A stretch of DNA of 64,000 nt from Oscarella lobularis (GCF_947507565.1 NC_089188.1:744001-808000), one strand, 5' to 3'. Counted from the first letter of the stretch, positions 42,351-53,810 are shown. Program-made: numbers and translations. Notes: generated by a model not told the origin, from the sequence alone.

Positions 42351-42356
42351 AATAAA
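42351..42356 (+). terminator. Polyadenylation signal of RING-CH copy 3
   Basis: AATAAA 44 bp after the family-type stop at 42307. Confidence 0.5.
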
Positions 42357-42369
42357 AGTTGTGAATTGA

Positions 42370-43567
42370 AGAAGGGGGTTCAGAAGACATAAAACGAATG
42401 GTTGAGCAGTGTGACATCTGCAGAAAGGAGAGACCGAATCCAGCGGAACCAATGATTCCGACCGACAGTCCTCCACACCCCCTTCCACACTATTGGAATG
42501 GACTTCTTCGAATACAAAGGAAGCCAATATTTGCTAGTCGTCGACTACCTCTCTCGATACCCGGAAGTCGCTAAACTGGAGGATACTACGTCTTCAGCGG
42601 TTATATGTCACCTAAAATCGATATTCGCTCGCCACGGAATCCCAGCCATCGCTCGCTCGGACAACGGTCCACAGTTCGCATCGGACGTGTTCGCCGAGTT
42701 CGCAAAGGCGATTTCCAACACATCACCAGCAGCCCCCGTTATCCCCAGAGCAACGGCGAAGCGGAGAGAAAGGTTAAAACGGTGAAGGAGATGCTGAAGA
42801 AGGCGGAGGATCCGTACCTGGCTCTCTTATCATACCGCACCACACCGTTGTCCCACGGTTGGTCACCATCACAAACACTGATGGGTCGACAGCTTCGGTC
42901 AAATGTGGCAACGGTGGAAGCTCGACTACTCCCAGAAGCAGTCCCTAGGAAGGAGCTACGCGTATCTGACCAAAGAGTTCGAGAGAAGCAAAAAGAAGCC
43001 TACGACCGACGTCATCGGGTCAAAGAGCTACCTGAATTGAAAGAGGATCAATCCGTCTACGTCCGGATCGTAAGGAGTATGGAAGAATTGTGTCCAGAGC
43101 CGTGACGCCTCGTTGCTATTATGTCCTGACGCCAACGGGGACCTTCCGTCGCAATCGTCGCAAACTGAGGCCGATAGACGGATATCCAGACATCAATCCT
43201 GACGACGATGAAGATATGACACCTACAATAGAGCGAGAGGAAGCCGCTCAACCCGAAGTGATCGCTAATCCACCTCAGCCAGCAGCGGAGCCTCCGGCAC
43301 AACAACAACCCGCAGCTGTCCAAACGAGAAGTGGGCGCAACGTCCGTCCTCCCGGGTGGCACAAGGACTACGGCACTTCAGCGTAGTGACAATGACTCTA
43401 AGAAAGGGAGATGTGGTATGTACCCATCCTGGACTATGTAGCGTACGCATGTTTGTAATGTACCCGCCTATTGATGTGACGTCATTGTACGTATATAAGG
43501 GTAGACGAGAGATTAATAAAGGGCTTTTGTACCCACACCTAAAGGACCACACTACATCCCACACTAC
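42370..43567 (+). mobile_element. Ty3/Gypsy fossil, 3' part with LTR
   Basis: The 3' portion of a Gypsy-type element: integrase region, a Pro/Gln-rich C-terminal stretch, a purine tract and one LTR of about 150 bp (about 43412-43567) with its own TATA and AATAAA signals. The 5' parts are absent from the window. It is broken, with at least two breaks in what remains, and older than the element at 36033. It belongs to a different lineage, since neither LTR nor integrase resembles the other copy closely. Confidence 0.8.
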
Positions 43568-43577
43568 AAGTAGAGCG

Positions 43578-43886
43578 ATGGGCATGTTTGACGAGTGTCT
43601 CACATGGCATCAGCAACAGCCCGAAGCTAACTCCTACACCACAGCTGTTTTGAGAGATTTGCGCGAATTGGCAGCAAGAAAAAGACTCGACACGCTCAAG
43701 CAGACTAAAAGTGATACGTATTTAATAGTCACTATTTTGATCGCAACCAGTGAATATAGAGAGTTTTCCTGGTGGTACAATAAATGTACGGGCATTGGCA
43801 TGAATATTAATTCGGTTCGCTTAACCGAACGTTTTGCTTATCCGAACGACACGGATTCCCGAGGGGTTCGGATAATCGGCGGTTGA
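43578..43886 (+). CDS. Unassigned ORF, death-domain-tail-like start
   Basis: After the LTR a frame reads MGMFDECLTWHQQQPEANSY, then TTAVLRDLRELAARKRLDTL and a less convincing end to 43886. The LxxW...T...L..LR-LA pattern recalls the last two helices of a death domain, a fold present in the gene at 48524-50476. No upstream exons are placed, so it may be an orphan exon or chance. Confidence 0.25.
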   Translation: MGMFDECLTWHQQQPEANSYTTAVLRDLRELAARKRLDTLKQTKSDTYLIVTILIATSEYREFSWWYNKCTGIGMNINSVRLTERFAYPNDTDSRGVRIIGG

Positions 43887-43889
43887 CTG

Positions 43890-45140
43890 TAGCGACAAGA
43901 AAACGGCGCAAAGCTTTGCTTCCGCCGCCTTAATTGTCGTTTCCTGTCAATTATAAGTCGTTGGCGACGAAATAGGCATCGACGCGCTTTAGATACGATC
44001 GAGTCCCATGAACACGACGCGATATTCGATGTCGTACGACTCATTTCCGATGATGGCATGTGCCATGTTCCTTTAGAATCCTGCTTTCTGCGCCAAAATT
44101 GGTATGTCCTTAGTGTATTTCGAACTGATAAACGCCACCCTAAGCTAACCCATACAACCTAGCCTACAGACATGACATATATCTAGAGGTCCGGATATAC
44201 GACAGGAAAATGGGAAAAGAGAGCGATACCTTTAGGATATAGGCCTTCATAATCAGACAGAGTTGAAAATATGTAAATATAAAAATGCAGCACCGTCTAC
44301 GATCAACGAGGATCTGGTGACACTGCTGTGAAAGTGAGGCGACACGCAAGTCAGCGTCGGCCATATTTTGTTGGGTACACATGGCAGAAACAACTAAAAT
44401 TTTTGTTCAGCTTCTACTGTTTGCAATTTATGTCTTTCTCACCCCAAACTAACGTTTCTATCTCTTCACTAATGCGATCAGTCCAAACTAAAAGCTTTTC
44501 ATACTTTTGGCATATTCCACCCGCCATATAGCTAAATTGCGATGTTCAAGCTCTTTCTTTTAGTGTGGGGCTAAACCAGTCAAGGTGCGTAGTTACGTAG
44601 CCGCTCTTGCAAAAGAACGGCTGGTCGTTGTCAGTTTCTGCCACGTCTAAAGGGGGCACAAGTGACAACTAATTTCTGCCTGTGGAATGTCAACAACTAA
44701 CGATACGGGATATTAATTGGCAGATTGCCCAGGAGAACCCCCGCACTAACCGAACCGCAGCTTTTCTCAGCTCTAGCTGTTCACATTCGCTCGAACTGCC
44801 GCGTTTTTGCATTCACCCCAGCTGAACGTTCTTGGACCTAGTCGGGCAATCGTCGTTTTCAAAACACAACATCTAAGCCAAACTGAAACAGAAAGTAAGT
44901 CTTTCTAAAGACAGAGCTTTCGAGCTAATCATGCTTACGGCTGCTCTGACGTGTAAAGGCTGGCAACTACTGCATGTAACGTGTAGAGTTTGGTTGGTAC
45001 TCGAGTACCTTGAAATGACTGATCCACGATATGTTGGAAGGTTTGTAAAAATGTCCTTCAATTTGACGGCATATAGTCTATAAACCGCACCTTCTAGGTT
45101 AGCAGGAAGAAACTGTACTGCACCGGCAGACGTCATTAGG
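43890..45140. other. Stretch without a supported gene
   Basis: Mostly AT-rich, with short overlapping frames on both strands. It may contain upstream exons of the ankyrin gene that I cannot place. No repeat or RNA gene seen. Confidence 0.35.
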
Positions 45141-46278
45141 TTCTACGAAGTCGAAGCAGAACTTCGTTCAATAAGTGATCCAGTTTGGGTTCCCCAACTC
45201 TTTTGGTGGGGCAATCGTTGCGGCAACGCTAACTTGTGCAGTTATATCCTTAGCAAAAAAGCCAAGCACACCATTAAGAATGGGGTAATGGCTGGCGAAA
45301 CAGGTGTTCATATGAGCTCGTTTTGGGGCCACGATCATATGATTGATCTGTTCAAAAGCCACAATTTACCCATTAACATGCCAGACTCGAATGGCTATAC
45401 GCCTCTCTTCTGGGCTTTGGCTTCTCCGGGAAGTCAAAATGAGGGATTAGAATGCCACGGTCACGGATATGCTGTTGCCGAAGCTCTCAAGAAGGCAGGT
45501 GCAAACGTCGAAGCAACAACTAAGCACGATTTCACGAATCGCTTTCTCCGTGAGCACTTTACTTCCGGAAAAGACAATCGGTCTGAAAACAGCAAGTAAA
45601 TGCTATGTGGGAAATTGTGTAATCGTCTCTCTCTAAATAGGTTGAAGTGGTTTAGTAATTGCGCTGATACTATTGAGAGCTGTTTACGTTACCTTTCAGA
45701 TGCAACTGCAACTGAGGATGAAACTCTTTCATGGAAAGAATATTGGTTGTGGAAATTCGCAGCATGGGACAACACTCCATCAGTTTATTTATGCAAAGAA
45801 CTTCTTAAAAACGATGCACGTTTAGATCCCACTAAAAGCATTTTTGTCACGGCCACTTATCATCGAGCCGCTCGCTTCGGAAACAACCGCCTTCTTAAGC
45901 TTCTGCTAGAAAACGGCTACATTTCACGTGACAATGTTGATGCTCGGGACGAGCTTGGCTGGACGCCTACACACAACGCGGCATGGCACAATGAAGCCGA
46001 TTGCGTTCGTACTCTCTTGAATCACGGATCCAACCCTAATATCTCTTCCAAAGAAGGAACGCCATTGGAAATAGCAAGAGAATATGAGAGCATCGACGTA
46101 ATCAGGCTTTTTAGAAAGCGTAGGCGAGCAGAATTGCGAATGGTATATAAGCTAATCTTTCGAACGTAAGACCCTTCAATATTACTAATTTTTAGGCAAG
46201 AGAAATTGTCGGCTCAGAAAATGTCTTTTATCTTGCGGGTTGCAATGTTGTTGTAAACGACTATCACTATTTTTATAA
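45141..46278 (+). CDS. Ankyrin-repeat protein (5' end not placed)
   Basis: Exons 45141-45595 and 45641-46141, with a likely third at about 46195-46278, join in phase through GTAAAT...AAATAG and GTATAT...TTTTAG introns. The first exon opens after CATTAG with FYEVEAELRSISDPVWVPQL. Ankyrin repeats are clear at NMPDSNGYTPLFWALASPG and VAEALKKAGANVEATT (exon 1), and HRAARFGNNRLLKLLLENGY, DELGWTPTHNAAWHNEADCV and RTLLNHGSNPNISSKEGTPL (exon 2). The end is Arg-rich (RKRRRAELR) and then Cys-rich. The segment between repeats has Trp-rich helices (WKEYWLWKFAAW). It probably acts as a protein-binding scaffold. The neighbouring TPR/death-domain gene suggests an innate-immunity setting, which is inference. 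Confidence 0.65.
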
Positions 46279-46976
46279 TCCTCAATAACAATTTCTTATC
46301 ATAGACCTCAATTTGCATGTAGTGTTTCAATTTTTCTTACAATATTAATACTGTACAAACACGATTGGCCGTAGGTACTAGAGAAAGGCAATACCGAGTG
46401 TGACGAACAGACACATCTATACCATAGATAGAAGAACAAAGGAAATAAAAACTCTCCCTAAGCAGCCTATAAGGAGCAAATGCGCTTTGAATCAACCTAT
46501 GTACAGTTGTCTGTTTCGGACACAAAGTCTTTTAGTAACTTCTTCTAAAGCAGGAAGTTTTGTTTCCTTAGCAATGCTCTAATATTATCTTTGTGTCTGA
46601 AGTCAAATAAAGTTGGTATTCCACAAAAACCACACGCTTCAGTAACGGGAAACTGAATATCCAACAGACGTGAGGCAAATAAAGCACTCGCGTTTTTTGT
46701 CTTGTAAAGGTTGTCAAATATAGGTTATCGCATGGTGTCGAGGGTGATACGGGTTTGCCTCGGGCCGTTATCGAGGTTTCTAGAATGATGAATCCCCGAA
46801 TCGCCCGAGAAAGCTGTGGCAGGGATAAAATAGTAGAAGAGAGATGTCACGTGAAATTTTCTTGAGTGACGCTTAGTACCCGTATAGGAGTCTCCAAAGT
46901 GCCTCCGTTTAGTCACTAATATATTCCTATCGTGGCCAATCATTAGACCATTGTGCCGAGGTTTACTTCGTATCAA
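46279..46976. other. Stretch without a gene
   Basis: AT-rich, with an AATAAA at 46607. No supported frame. Confidence 0.4.
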
Positions 46977-47540
46977 AGCTGGTAAATGCTTTCCATGGCT
47001 ATTTTGCAGAATTTTTTGCATTCCTCCAGTCTGCACCCTCTTGCATCGTCTTCATAGCAAATTTCGTTTGGCAATTTCTTCAAGACGCTTCCAAAGACGT
47101 TGTAGAACACCGTCGACAATCTTTTTCCTGAGTAGCAGCAGCCGATGGGATGTGTAGTGATTTGGTTTTAGTTATTGGTTGTTATAGTCACTTGGGTGTT
47201 GAGAGAGGAGATAAGGTGTGTAGGTAAGAAAATGTAGTCAGTCTCGCTCGTACCGTGTTTTTTGACGGTTATCGTTATTTCCCCGAGTGCTCATCGCTAC
47301 AGATGCTAGAAGCGATTATGTCACACAGAGGGCGGTTTTACGTGACATAATGGCTTCAAGCATCGCATCTGCTGCTGCTATTTAGGTAGAAGAGCGTCGA
47401 CGGTGTTCCACAGTGTCTTCAAAAGCGTCTTGAAAAAATAGTGTATTGAAATTCGCTCTGAAGAAGACGGAAGAGGCTGCAGACTGGAGAGGTATGATAA
47501 AATCATGCAAAGTAGCCATGAAAAACATCTACCAGCATTG
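46977..47540. repeat. Diverged inverted repeat, arms about 185 bp
   Basis: The left arm 46977-47160 and right arm 47345-47540 are complementary at about three quarters of positions (GCTGGTAAATGCTTTCCATG versus GCTGGTAGATGTTTTTCATG; GAACACCGTCGAC in both). A spacer of about 185 bp lies between. Probably an old foldback or MITE-type element. Confidence 0.7.
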
Positions 47541-48086
47541 CAATGTCCATTCGTCATGAGTATCAACAAGAAAATTCTCTCGGATTACCCAACGCGCTTC
47601 CGCCAGCAAAGCCGCAGCTGCGGCAAATGCATGATACCAACGTGTACGAGGCAGTGGCATTAAGTAAGGTGGGCAATTTCGCGCGCAAAAAATTTTTGCG
47701 AGTTGGCGTGGTTAACCTTATTTTTATTGACGCTGAATGCATTTACTGTTGACAACGTCGGCTTTTTCTTTGTCTTAACGCGCTCGAGCTCCCAATTACA
47801 ATGGCATTGATTCCGACGTTGGGCATGATGAGCCGACCACCGCAGTTGTACGGGGTGGCAAACGCAGTTTGCGAGCCCGTATAACGGCGAGGGAGGCTCT
47901 CTCAAACAGCAGGGAGGAATATCGTTGCGCATGTTCGCCGCTAGGTGAGGTAACAATATGTATTAGCTAATCAGAACGCAACGATCCCTTCTTCCAAATA
48001 TTTTTGTCTGGGCCAAGGTGTAGGGGCTTTAGGAGCATACCAGTATCACCTAATCGTGCGGGACAAAGCTAAAGCTTTCATTTGAG
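47541..48086. other. Stretch without a gene
   Basis: Short frames only; no signal recognised. Confidence 0.4.
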
Positions 48087-48537
48087 GACCCACGAATTTT
48101 TGATACATGCTGAGCGTTAGCAGATAATCGGCCGGTAAGACAAAAACCCGACCGCAGTTAGAGAAGACGGTCCTCTAATTTCGCGAATAATAGCTGAAAT
48201 TTCACGTGCGTTTAGGATGATGTTTACTATCGCTCGCCCAACTGGTTTGGCGCGACAATTCAGTAAAACAGGCCCAAAATGTCATTTTTCTCCGCTGCAG
48301 ACGGCGAACTGTCGGCGCCAGCCGCGGAGAACGCGAACGCGCGAAAATGACATTTTGGGCCTTGGCGTTTTACTGAATTGTCGCGCCAAACCAGTTGGGC
48401 GAGCGATAGTAAACATCATCCTAAACGCACGTGAAATTTTTCGCGAAATTAGAGGACCGTCTTCTCTAACTGCTGTCGGGTTTTTGTCTTACCGGCCGAT
48501 TATCTGCTAACGCTCAGCATGTATCAAAATTCGGAAT
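48087..48537. mobile_element. Foldback element with arms about 205 bp
   Basis: Near-perfect inverted repeat: left arm about 48087-48292 and right arm about 48340-48537, with a loop of about 45-50 bp. The ends read CGAATTTTTGATACATGCTG and its complement. Arms differ by a few bases and small indels, so it is recent. No coding capacity; non-autonomous. It abuts the 3' end of the death-domain gene and supplies its stop codon. Confidence 0.85.
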
Positions 48538-50476
48538 TCGGAAATTTGGAATCATGGCTTCTGGCAGCACATGATTCGGAATTTGGATCCGAAGCCCATT
48601 TCTCCATAAGGCGATAGCATTGGTTTGAAGAGGCAGACGTACGAATCTCGGCAACTTCACTCGTACTAAATTTTATCTCTTCCGTTACTGCAAGCTCTTC
48701 CCATTTATCGCCTATGGCTTTAGCTATAGAATTCAGTTTCCTTTCATCTAATGCTTTTCCGAGAACTTTCATTCCGCACACCGATTCTCTTCCAAAGACG
48801 TCCTCCGCGGTTTTTGTGTTGTCGCTCTCCATTAACGCCAAAATCAATTCTGATATCGTTGCTTCGCTTCCGCGTTTCTCCTGCCACTTTGCGAGCATTG
48901 CTTGGCTTTGCATTTCAATATCAAAAGGATGATTCTTCTTTATCGTATCGATCTCTCGATATAAGAAACCAATGGCTCTCTTTCGCGCAAACTTTTTCCC
49001 AACGATCACAGATACTTGTGCCAACTTGCTCAAGCTGTGCCTGGTCAGGACAAGCTATGAGGGACATGGCTGAAAATTGAAAATCGGTAAGTGAGAAATG
49101 CACACATTATATCTTTGGATAACTACCAATGAGTTTATTCTCTTCGTCTACCGCAAGATTCTTCACAATTTCGTTTGCTAAAAATGCTAAATATTCATCC
49201 ACAGACTATATGCAAAGATAAAATCACTAACCTTTTTTAGTCAAACCCACATAGTAAGGCAAATGCTTTTGGTTGTTGAGGCAAGCTATGCCGCGTTTTA
49301 CTAAAACAGCAGCAGTCTTATACTTCTTTTGCGCATAATGCGTTTCTCCCAAAGCAATTTTGGCTTAATGATAGTTTTAAGTAAGAGCATCGATGGACGT
49401 CGTTCATAGTGTATTATCTGCGCCAATCAAAGGGTGGGTGTCTGGTAAGACTTTTTCGTAGGATGAGAGTGCTTCCTGCAAATCTTTCTGAGCGAGAGGC
49501 AAGTTTCCCTGTGCATAATGCAAAAGGCCTTGAGCGTAAAGAGCTAGAAAAATTAAAGACAAAAACATAATCAACGGGTAGAAAGCAACAGTTCCTTTAT
49601 TCTGACCTTGTCCGATTCGTGGATCTAAATCTGAATCCTCTCCACGTCGACTTTTTTCAAGGCTCTTCGAATGAAAAGCGTATTTTGCTCTGTCAATAGC
49701 CTGCCGTGCTTCCTCATAACGCTGACTTTGCCAGAAAATAAGAGCAGTGTAGGACAGCGCTAGAGTACACGTGAGTTGGTAGCACCAACGTAGCACGAGT
49801 TTGTAAAACAGTTGTGCTACCTGAGGCAAGAGCTTCGTTGTCCTCACTACGGTTCAGAGCGTAGAAAATATCGCACGCTTCTTTTAGTAGCCTTTCTGCA
49901 TCTTCAAATTTTTCTTCTCCGGCGTAAAAGAACAACCTTCCGTGCATGAAGCAAACTGAATTCAGAGGTATTTACATGCTATCTTAGGTTCTGTGCATGC
50001 ATAATGATACCTAAAGCTTTGAGAGGATGCGCAATGGATTTGTTTCTGTACTGATCCGAGCTGTCAAAAACTCTTCGCGCTTCAAAAAGGCATCGATCAA
50101 CGTCTGCCCATCGATGAAAACCCTGAAGCTTGATTGCTCGTGCAAGGTGATAATACACTAAGAACCACAACACAATGTTTAAAACTAAGGTTAAATGGCT
50201 ACCTAGCGTTGTGCCAAAAGAACTTCTTTTACTTACTTTCAATCAAATATTTTGCGTCAGGTAGCTGGTGCGGCCTTAAGCATTCCTTGGTCCTCTCGCA
50301 AGTGAGTAGGTGTTGCTCCGCCCCCTCTGCATCGGGCTTAGGAAGAGATAGCAGATCACATGCCTGTCTTAGATTCTCTTTAAAAGCATCAACTAAAAAG
50401 GCGGGAACGGTTGTCGTTAAGCCGATATGTATTCATTCGGCGCTTACCTTTTGCCTCGTTGGGATTTAGCTCCATT
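48524..50476 (-). CDS. TPR protein with tandem death domains
   Basis: The start MELNPNEAK at 50476 is followed by a donor and exons of helical repeats: FKENLRQACDLLSLPKPDAE, LARAIKLQGFHRWADVDRCL, KFEDAERLLKEACDIFYALN, EEARQAIDRAKYAFHSKSLE, LYAQGLLHYAQGNLPLAQKD then EALSSYEKVLPDTHPLIG, and KIALGETHYAQKKYKTAAVL. These are TPRs, close to the kinesin-light-chain type. The last exon (from about 49033) has two death domains, the first at about residues 3-78 (SQAMLAKWQEKRGSEATISE), the second beginning at KALDERKLNSIAKAIGDKWE and cut short after YRLMEKWASD. It then runs into repeated sequence, stopping at 48524 inside the foldback element. Such TPR/death proteins relay signals through partner death domains in animal immunity or cell-death pathways. 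The last helices of the second domain are missing. Confidence 0.7.
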
Positions 50477-51270
50477 TTTGCGTGCCGCAGCCTATAACGC
50501 GTGCTCATGAAAGAGGTCCTTTTGCAACGTACAAGTTCAGCAGGTCCGGCTTGCGTTTATCTAATGAATCGATGGCGTCTGCAGCAAGTGAATGCGACGT
50601 TTGCGCGGTCTAGACAGATTGTTTAGAGGCGCCGTTTCACTCGCGCTCACGCGTGGTGATGCTAATTAGAACAATAACACGTGAAGGCAGAGTGGCCTCT
50701 ATAGAAACAAGGCACGTACAAAGCGTTCAGATGGTGTGCCAAAGAAGTGGGCAGATAATTGGGTCTCAAACACGCTGTCTAAGTGATTTTCGATTTCAGG
50801 AAGCTTGATTCCAGATTGGTCACAGATAATTAGCTATGGAAATTAATGCAAACGTGCGCACTCAACAAGTGAAACGCCCCTCGCAAGCGGTCGTCTTCTT
50901 CCTCTGGAAAACTCAGAAAAAAGATGTTAAATGAGGTTGAAATAACTACTGAAGTCGCGACAAAAGCTCCTGACGCGGCTGCTACAGTTGCGAACGGTAA
51001 TGATGATGAGTGCAGCCTACATTTTAGGCCTTTTTTTTGGTGGACCTGGTTTCTACGCTGATTGCGTTGGCTAAGCACGCTCGTCAAATCTAGAAAAGGC
51101 AGACGGCATACCGTGCTTCCTTGTTCTCTTTGAGAATATTGCCCATAAGATCGCGTAGTGAAGTTGCGCCCATGCATAAATGAAGTTGATGTTCAAGTAA
51201 CTAGCCGTTTTTAGCGTCAGCTGTTTTGCTGTCAAGCATTTCCAACCCGTGAAAGAGCACTCCAAACAAT
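50477..51270. other. Region between the TPR/death gene and the next plus gene
   Basis: Contains a possible plus-strand exon at about 50920-51045 (MLNEVEITTEVATKAPDAAA...NGNDDECSLHF) that may belong to the gene starting near 51277. Otherwise nothing recognised. Confidence 0.35.
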
Positions 51271-51276
51271 CCGTTC

Positions 51277-52482
51277 TTGAAGCTGAAGCCAGAACATCCT
51301 ATTCCAGACGACTCCCATGCAATGAATGACTACGATGACGCAATTGATGCGGCAGCATGGAAAGACGTGAATTACAGTTTTGGAAGTGTGGATGAAGAAG
51401 GCCAAGACTCGTTTGAGAAACAGATGAAAGCACTCGAAAAAAATTTCTGCCAAGAGATGGTGCAACCTGTTGCTAAAGCTTTGGCAAAAACCGTTGGCAA
51501 TAGAATTCAACAAGCGTCAGATGCGCTGACAACCAGTGTCGCTACTGGAGTTATGCCAGAAGTGAAGGTGAGAGCAATCATGGTGTATTGCAAATCAGTG
51601 CAAAGTAGGTATTTTTTGGGTTTTGCAAAACTCTTATCTCACTCTTTCAAGTCCAAACGCACGATAAAATAAAGAATAAGATTTTGTCATTATACACTGC
51701 TAACCTTTCTATATTTAGACTCGGCTTAGTGAAGATCCTTTTCATAAGCTAACAATACCTGAATACGAGACTTTGACATCGCCCGTTACAGAACTACGTT
51801 ATGAAAAAGTGACGTTCATTTCCGAAAAAAAACAGCATTTCATCGTGACCCTCTTCCTCAAGGAACAGCAGTTCTCACGTCTAAAAGACTTATCTTCTTT
51901 TCTGAAAATAATATAGAAGGCAAGTTTTTCTGCAGAATTTTAGGTTTATTAAAATCTTTTTCAGAAAAAACCTTTCACCGGCACATTGTGCTTGGACAAG
52001 TTCATCAGGCTTACAAATTAAAATAGAAAGAAGGAGCACATGCTGTTTACTTTCCAATTCCTCTAAGCCTAATAAGAAGCGTGGAAATTCTAAGCAAGGT
52101 GGAGTTTGAGACAGACGCAGAATTCATTAATAAATACAGGTTTTACGGTTTGGGAAGCTTATTCAAGGTAAAAGTGCAAGCTCAAGCTTAAATCAATTTA
52201 AGTTTTTAACAGAATTGCTCTTAGTCGTGTGCTCCATCACTCTGTTCATTCTGGCAGCCACTACCGGATCATATGGTACAAACGATTAAAGCAAATCGCT
52301 CCATACAACTGGGCGTACGACTTCCACCGTGGGGTGAGAAAACCCTCGTTTTCATAAAATTGCCTGCTACAGCAAAAGCAGAGGAAGCTGTCGAATTTGT
52401 CTCAAACTTGCAAAGGAGCACTCAATGTCTATTTGGAATAGATGGCGTTGTCAACGAAGAGCAAAAGCTGTGGTGGCTCTAG
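51277..52482 (+). CDS. Unrecognised multi-exon protein
   Basis: Exons on plus, in order: 51277-51567 (DSHAMNDYDDAIDAAAWKDV, then FEKQMKALEKNFCQEMVQPV and AKTVGNRIQQASDALTTSVA), 51720-51915 (LTIPEYETLTSPVTELRYEK, HFIVTLFLKEQQFSRLKDLS), about 52035-52165 (HAVYFPIPLSLIRSVEILSK) and about 52230-52482 (HMVQTIKANRSIQLGVRLPP, VEFVSNLQRSTQCLFGIDGV, ending EEQKLWWL). The first exon looks helical, the rest alpha/beta. I recognise no family. The last exon is copied in the tandem duplication that follows. Confidence 0.4.
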
Positions 52483-52872
52483 ATCAAAAAGGCTGTACAA
52501 AAATAGCTTATGGCCTGATCAAACGGCGCTGTATTTTCTACTATTGTGCTTTTTATTGAGTTCTGGCAGCCACTACCGGATCATATGGTACAAACGATTA
52601 AAGCAAATCGCTCCATACAACTGGGCGTACGACTTCCACCGTGGGGTGAGAAAACCCTCGTTTTCATAAAATTGCCTGCTACAGCAAAAACAGAGGAAGC
52701 TGTCGAATTTGTCTCAAACTTGCAAAGGAGCACTCAATGTCTATTTGGAATAGATGGCGTTGTCAACGAAGAGCAAAAGCTGTGGTGGCTCTAGATCAAA
52801 AAGGCTGTACAAAAATAGCTTATGGCCTGATCAAACGGCGCTGTATTTTCTACTATTGTGCTTTTTATTGAG
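52249..52872 (+). repeat. 312-bp tandem duplication, two nearly identical copies
   Basis: Copy 1 is 52249-52560 and copy 2 is 52561-52872. I see one difference (GCAAAAGCAG versus GCAAAAACAG). Each copy carries most of the last exon of the upstream gene with its stop, so the event is very recent or a haplotype/assembly duplication. Confidence 0.9.
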
Positions 52873-53149
52873 TTATTGTGCAAAAATAATATGTGTGACA
52901 GGTGTGCGACGGCTTCTACATAATATGGCTAATTTGTCTAGCAGGATTTGTGCAAGCCATGAAGTGATATCACCGACACGGGAAGGTCAACTCCTTTTTT
53001 TCACCAGGCTTTTCTGCATTCGACGAAAAGCTTTGAAAAGTTGTAAAAGTCAATCTGCACTCAACGCCTATTTTAAATTCTTGGCGTCAAGAAAAGAGCA
53101 AAAGCTTTGGTTTACTTCAAATAAGCCTTTCTAACCCCGAGCAAAACAA

Positions 53150-53810
53150 CACTTTAGTAGATGCATTGTGCTTTCTCCATTAGGTCATTTAAAGTGTGTG
53201 ACGGCCCAGGGCTCAATATTATAGTGCTGCATGCCTTCTTCAGAACATCGACAGTTCCCGGCTAAGGTAATCTTTTATATCAACTACGTCGTGGGAGCAG
53301 AACAGGAGGCGATGAAGAACGGTGAGATAGATCTCAAGCCTTCTGCTTTCCCTAAAAACTAGAACTTCGATCTTTGTGCGAACGTCGCCACACGCTTACT
53401 TAATAACGACTTTGTTTTTCTACAGCTGGCGCCCGCACTTTTTTCGGCTCCGGGATTCCACCCTTCTTTGATAAGTCAACCTATTCGTTCTTCGCCGCTG
53501 AATTTCGCCTATCCCAGTCGAATAAAAGAGATGTTTCAAATAGAGGAAGTCATTCAAGAGCCGCCTAAATCTGCCAAAGTTCTTTTTAAAGCGACATGCC
53601 TTTTAACTGCTTTCCAAAAGACTACTGTTCATTCTAGGTAAATAAACCTGCGTCTACGCTAATTAGCATCGTAGATATTCCGGAAACACACATTTGCGAG
53701 TCTGTTATTTGTGCCGTATCAACCCCATCTCCAATATCCTGTTATGCTCTCTACCTATCCGGGAAGGTGGGTGCAGTACTTGTCGAACGAATTTTTAGCT
53801 GTAAATAAAA
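53150..53810 (+). CDS. Unrecognised exons after the duplication
   Basis: Plus-strand frame with splice-like joins: FSAPGFHPSLISQPIRSSPL, then RIKEMFQIEEVIQEPPKSAK (about 53425-53635), followed by NKPASTLISIVDIPETHICE and VICAVSTPSPISCYALYLSG (about 53645-53765). It may be the continuation of the gene at 51277. No family recognised. Confidence 0.3.
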
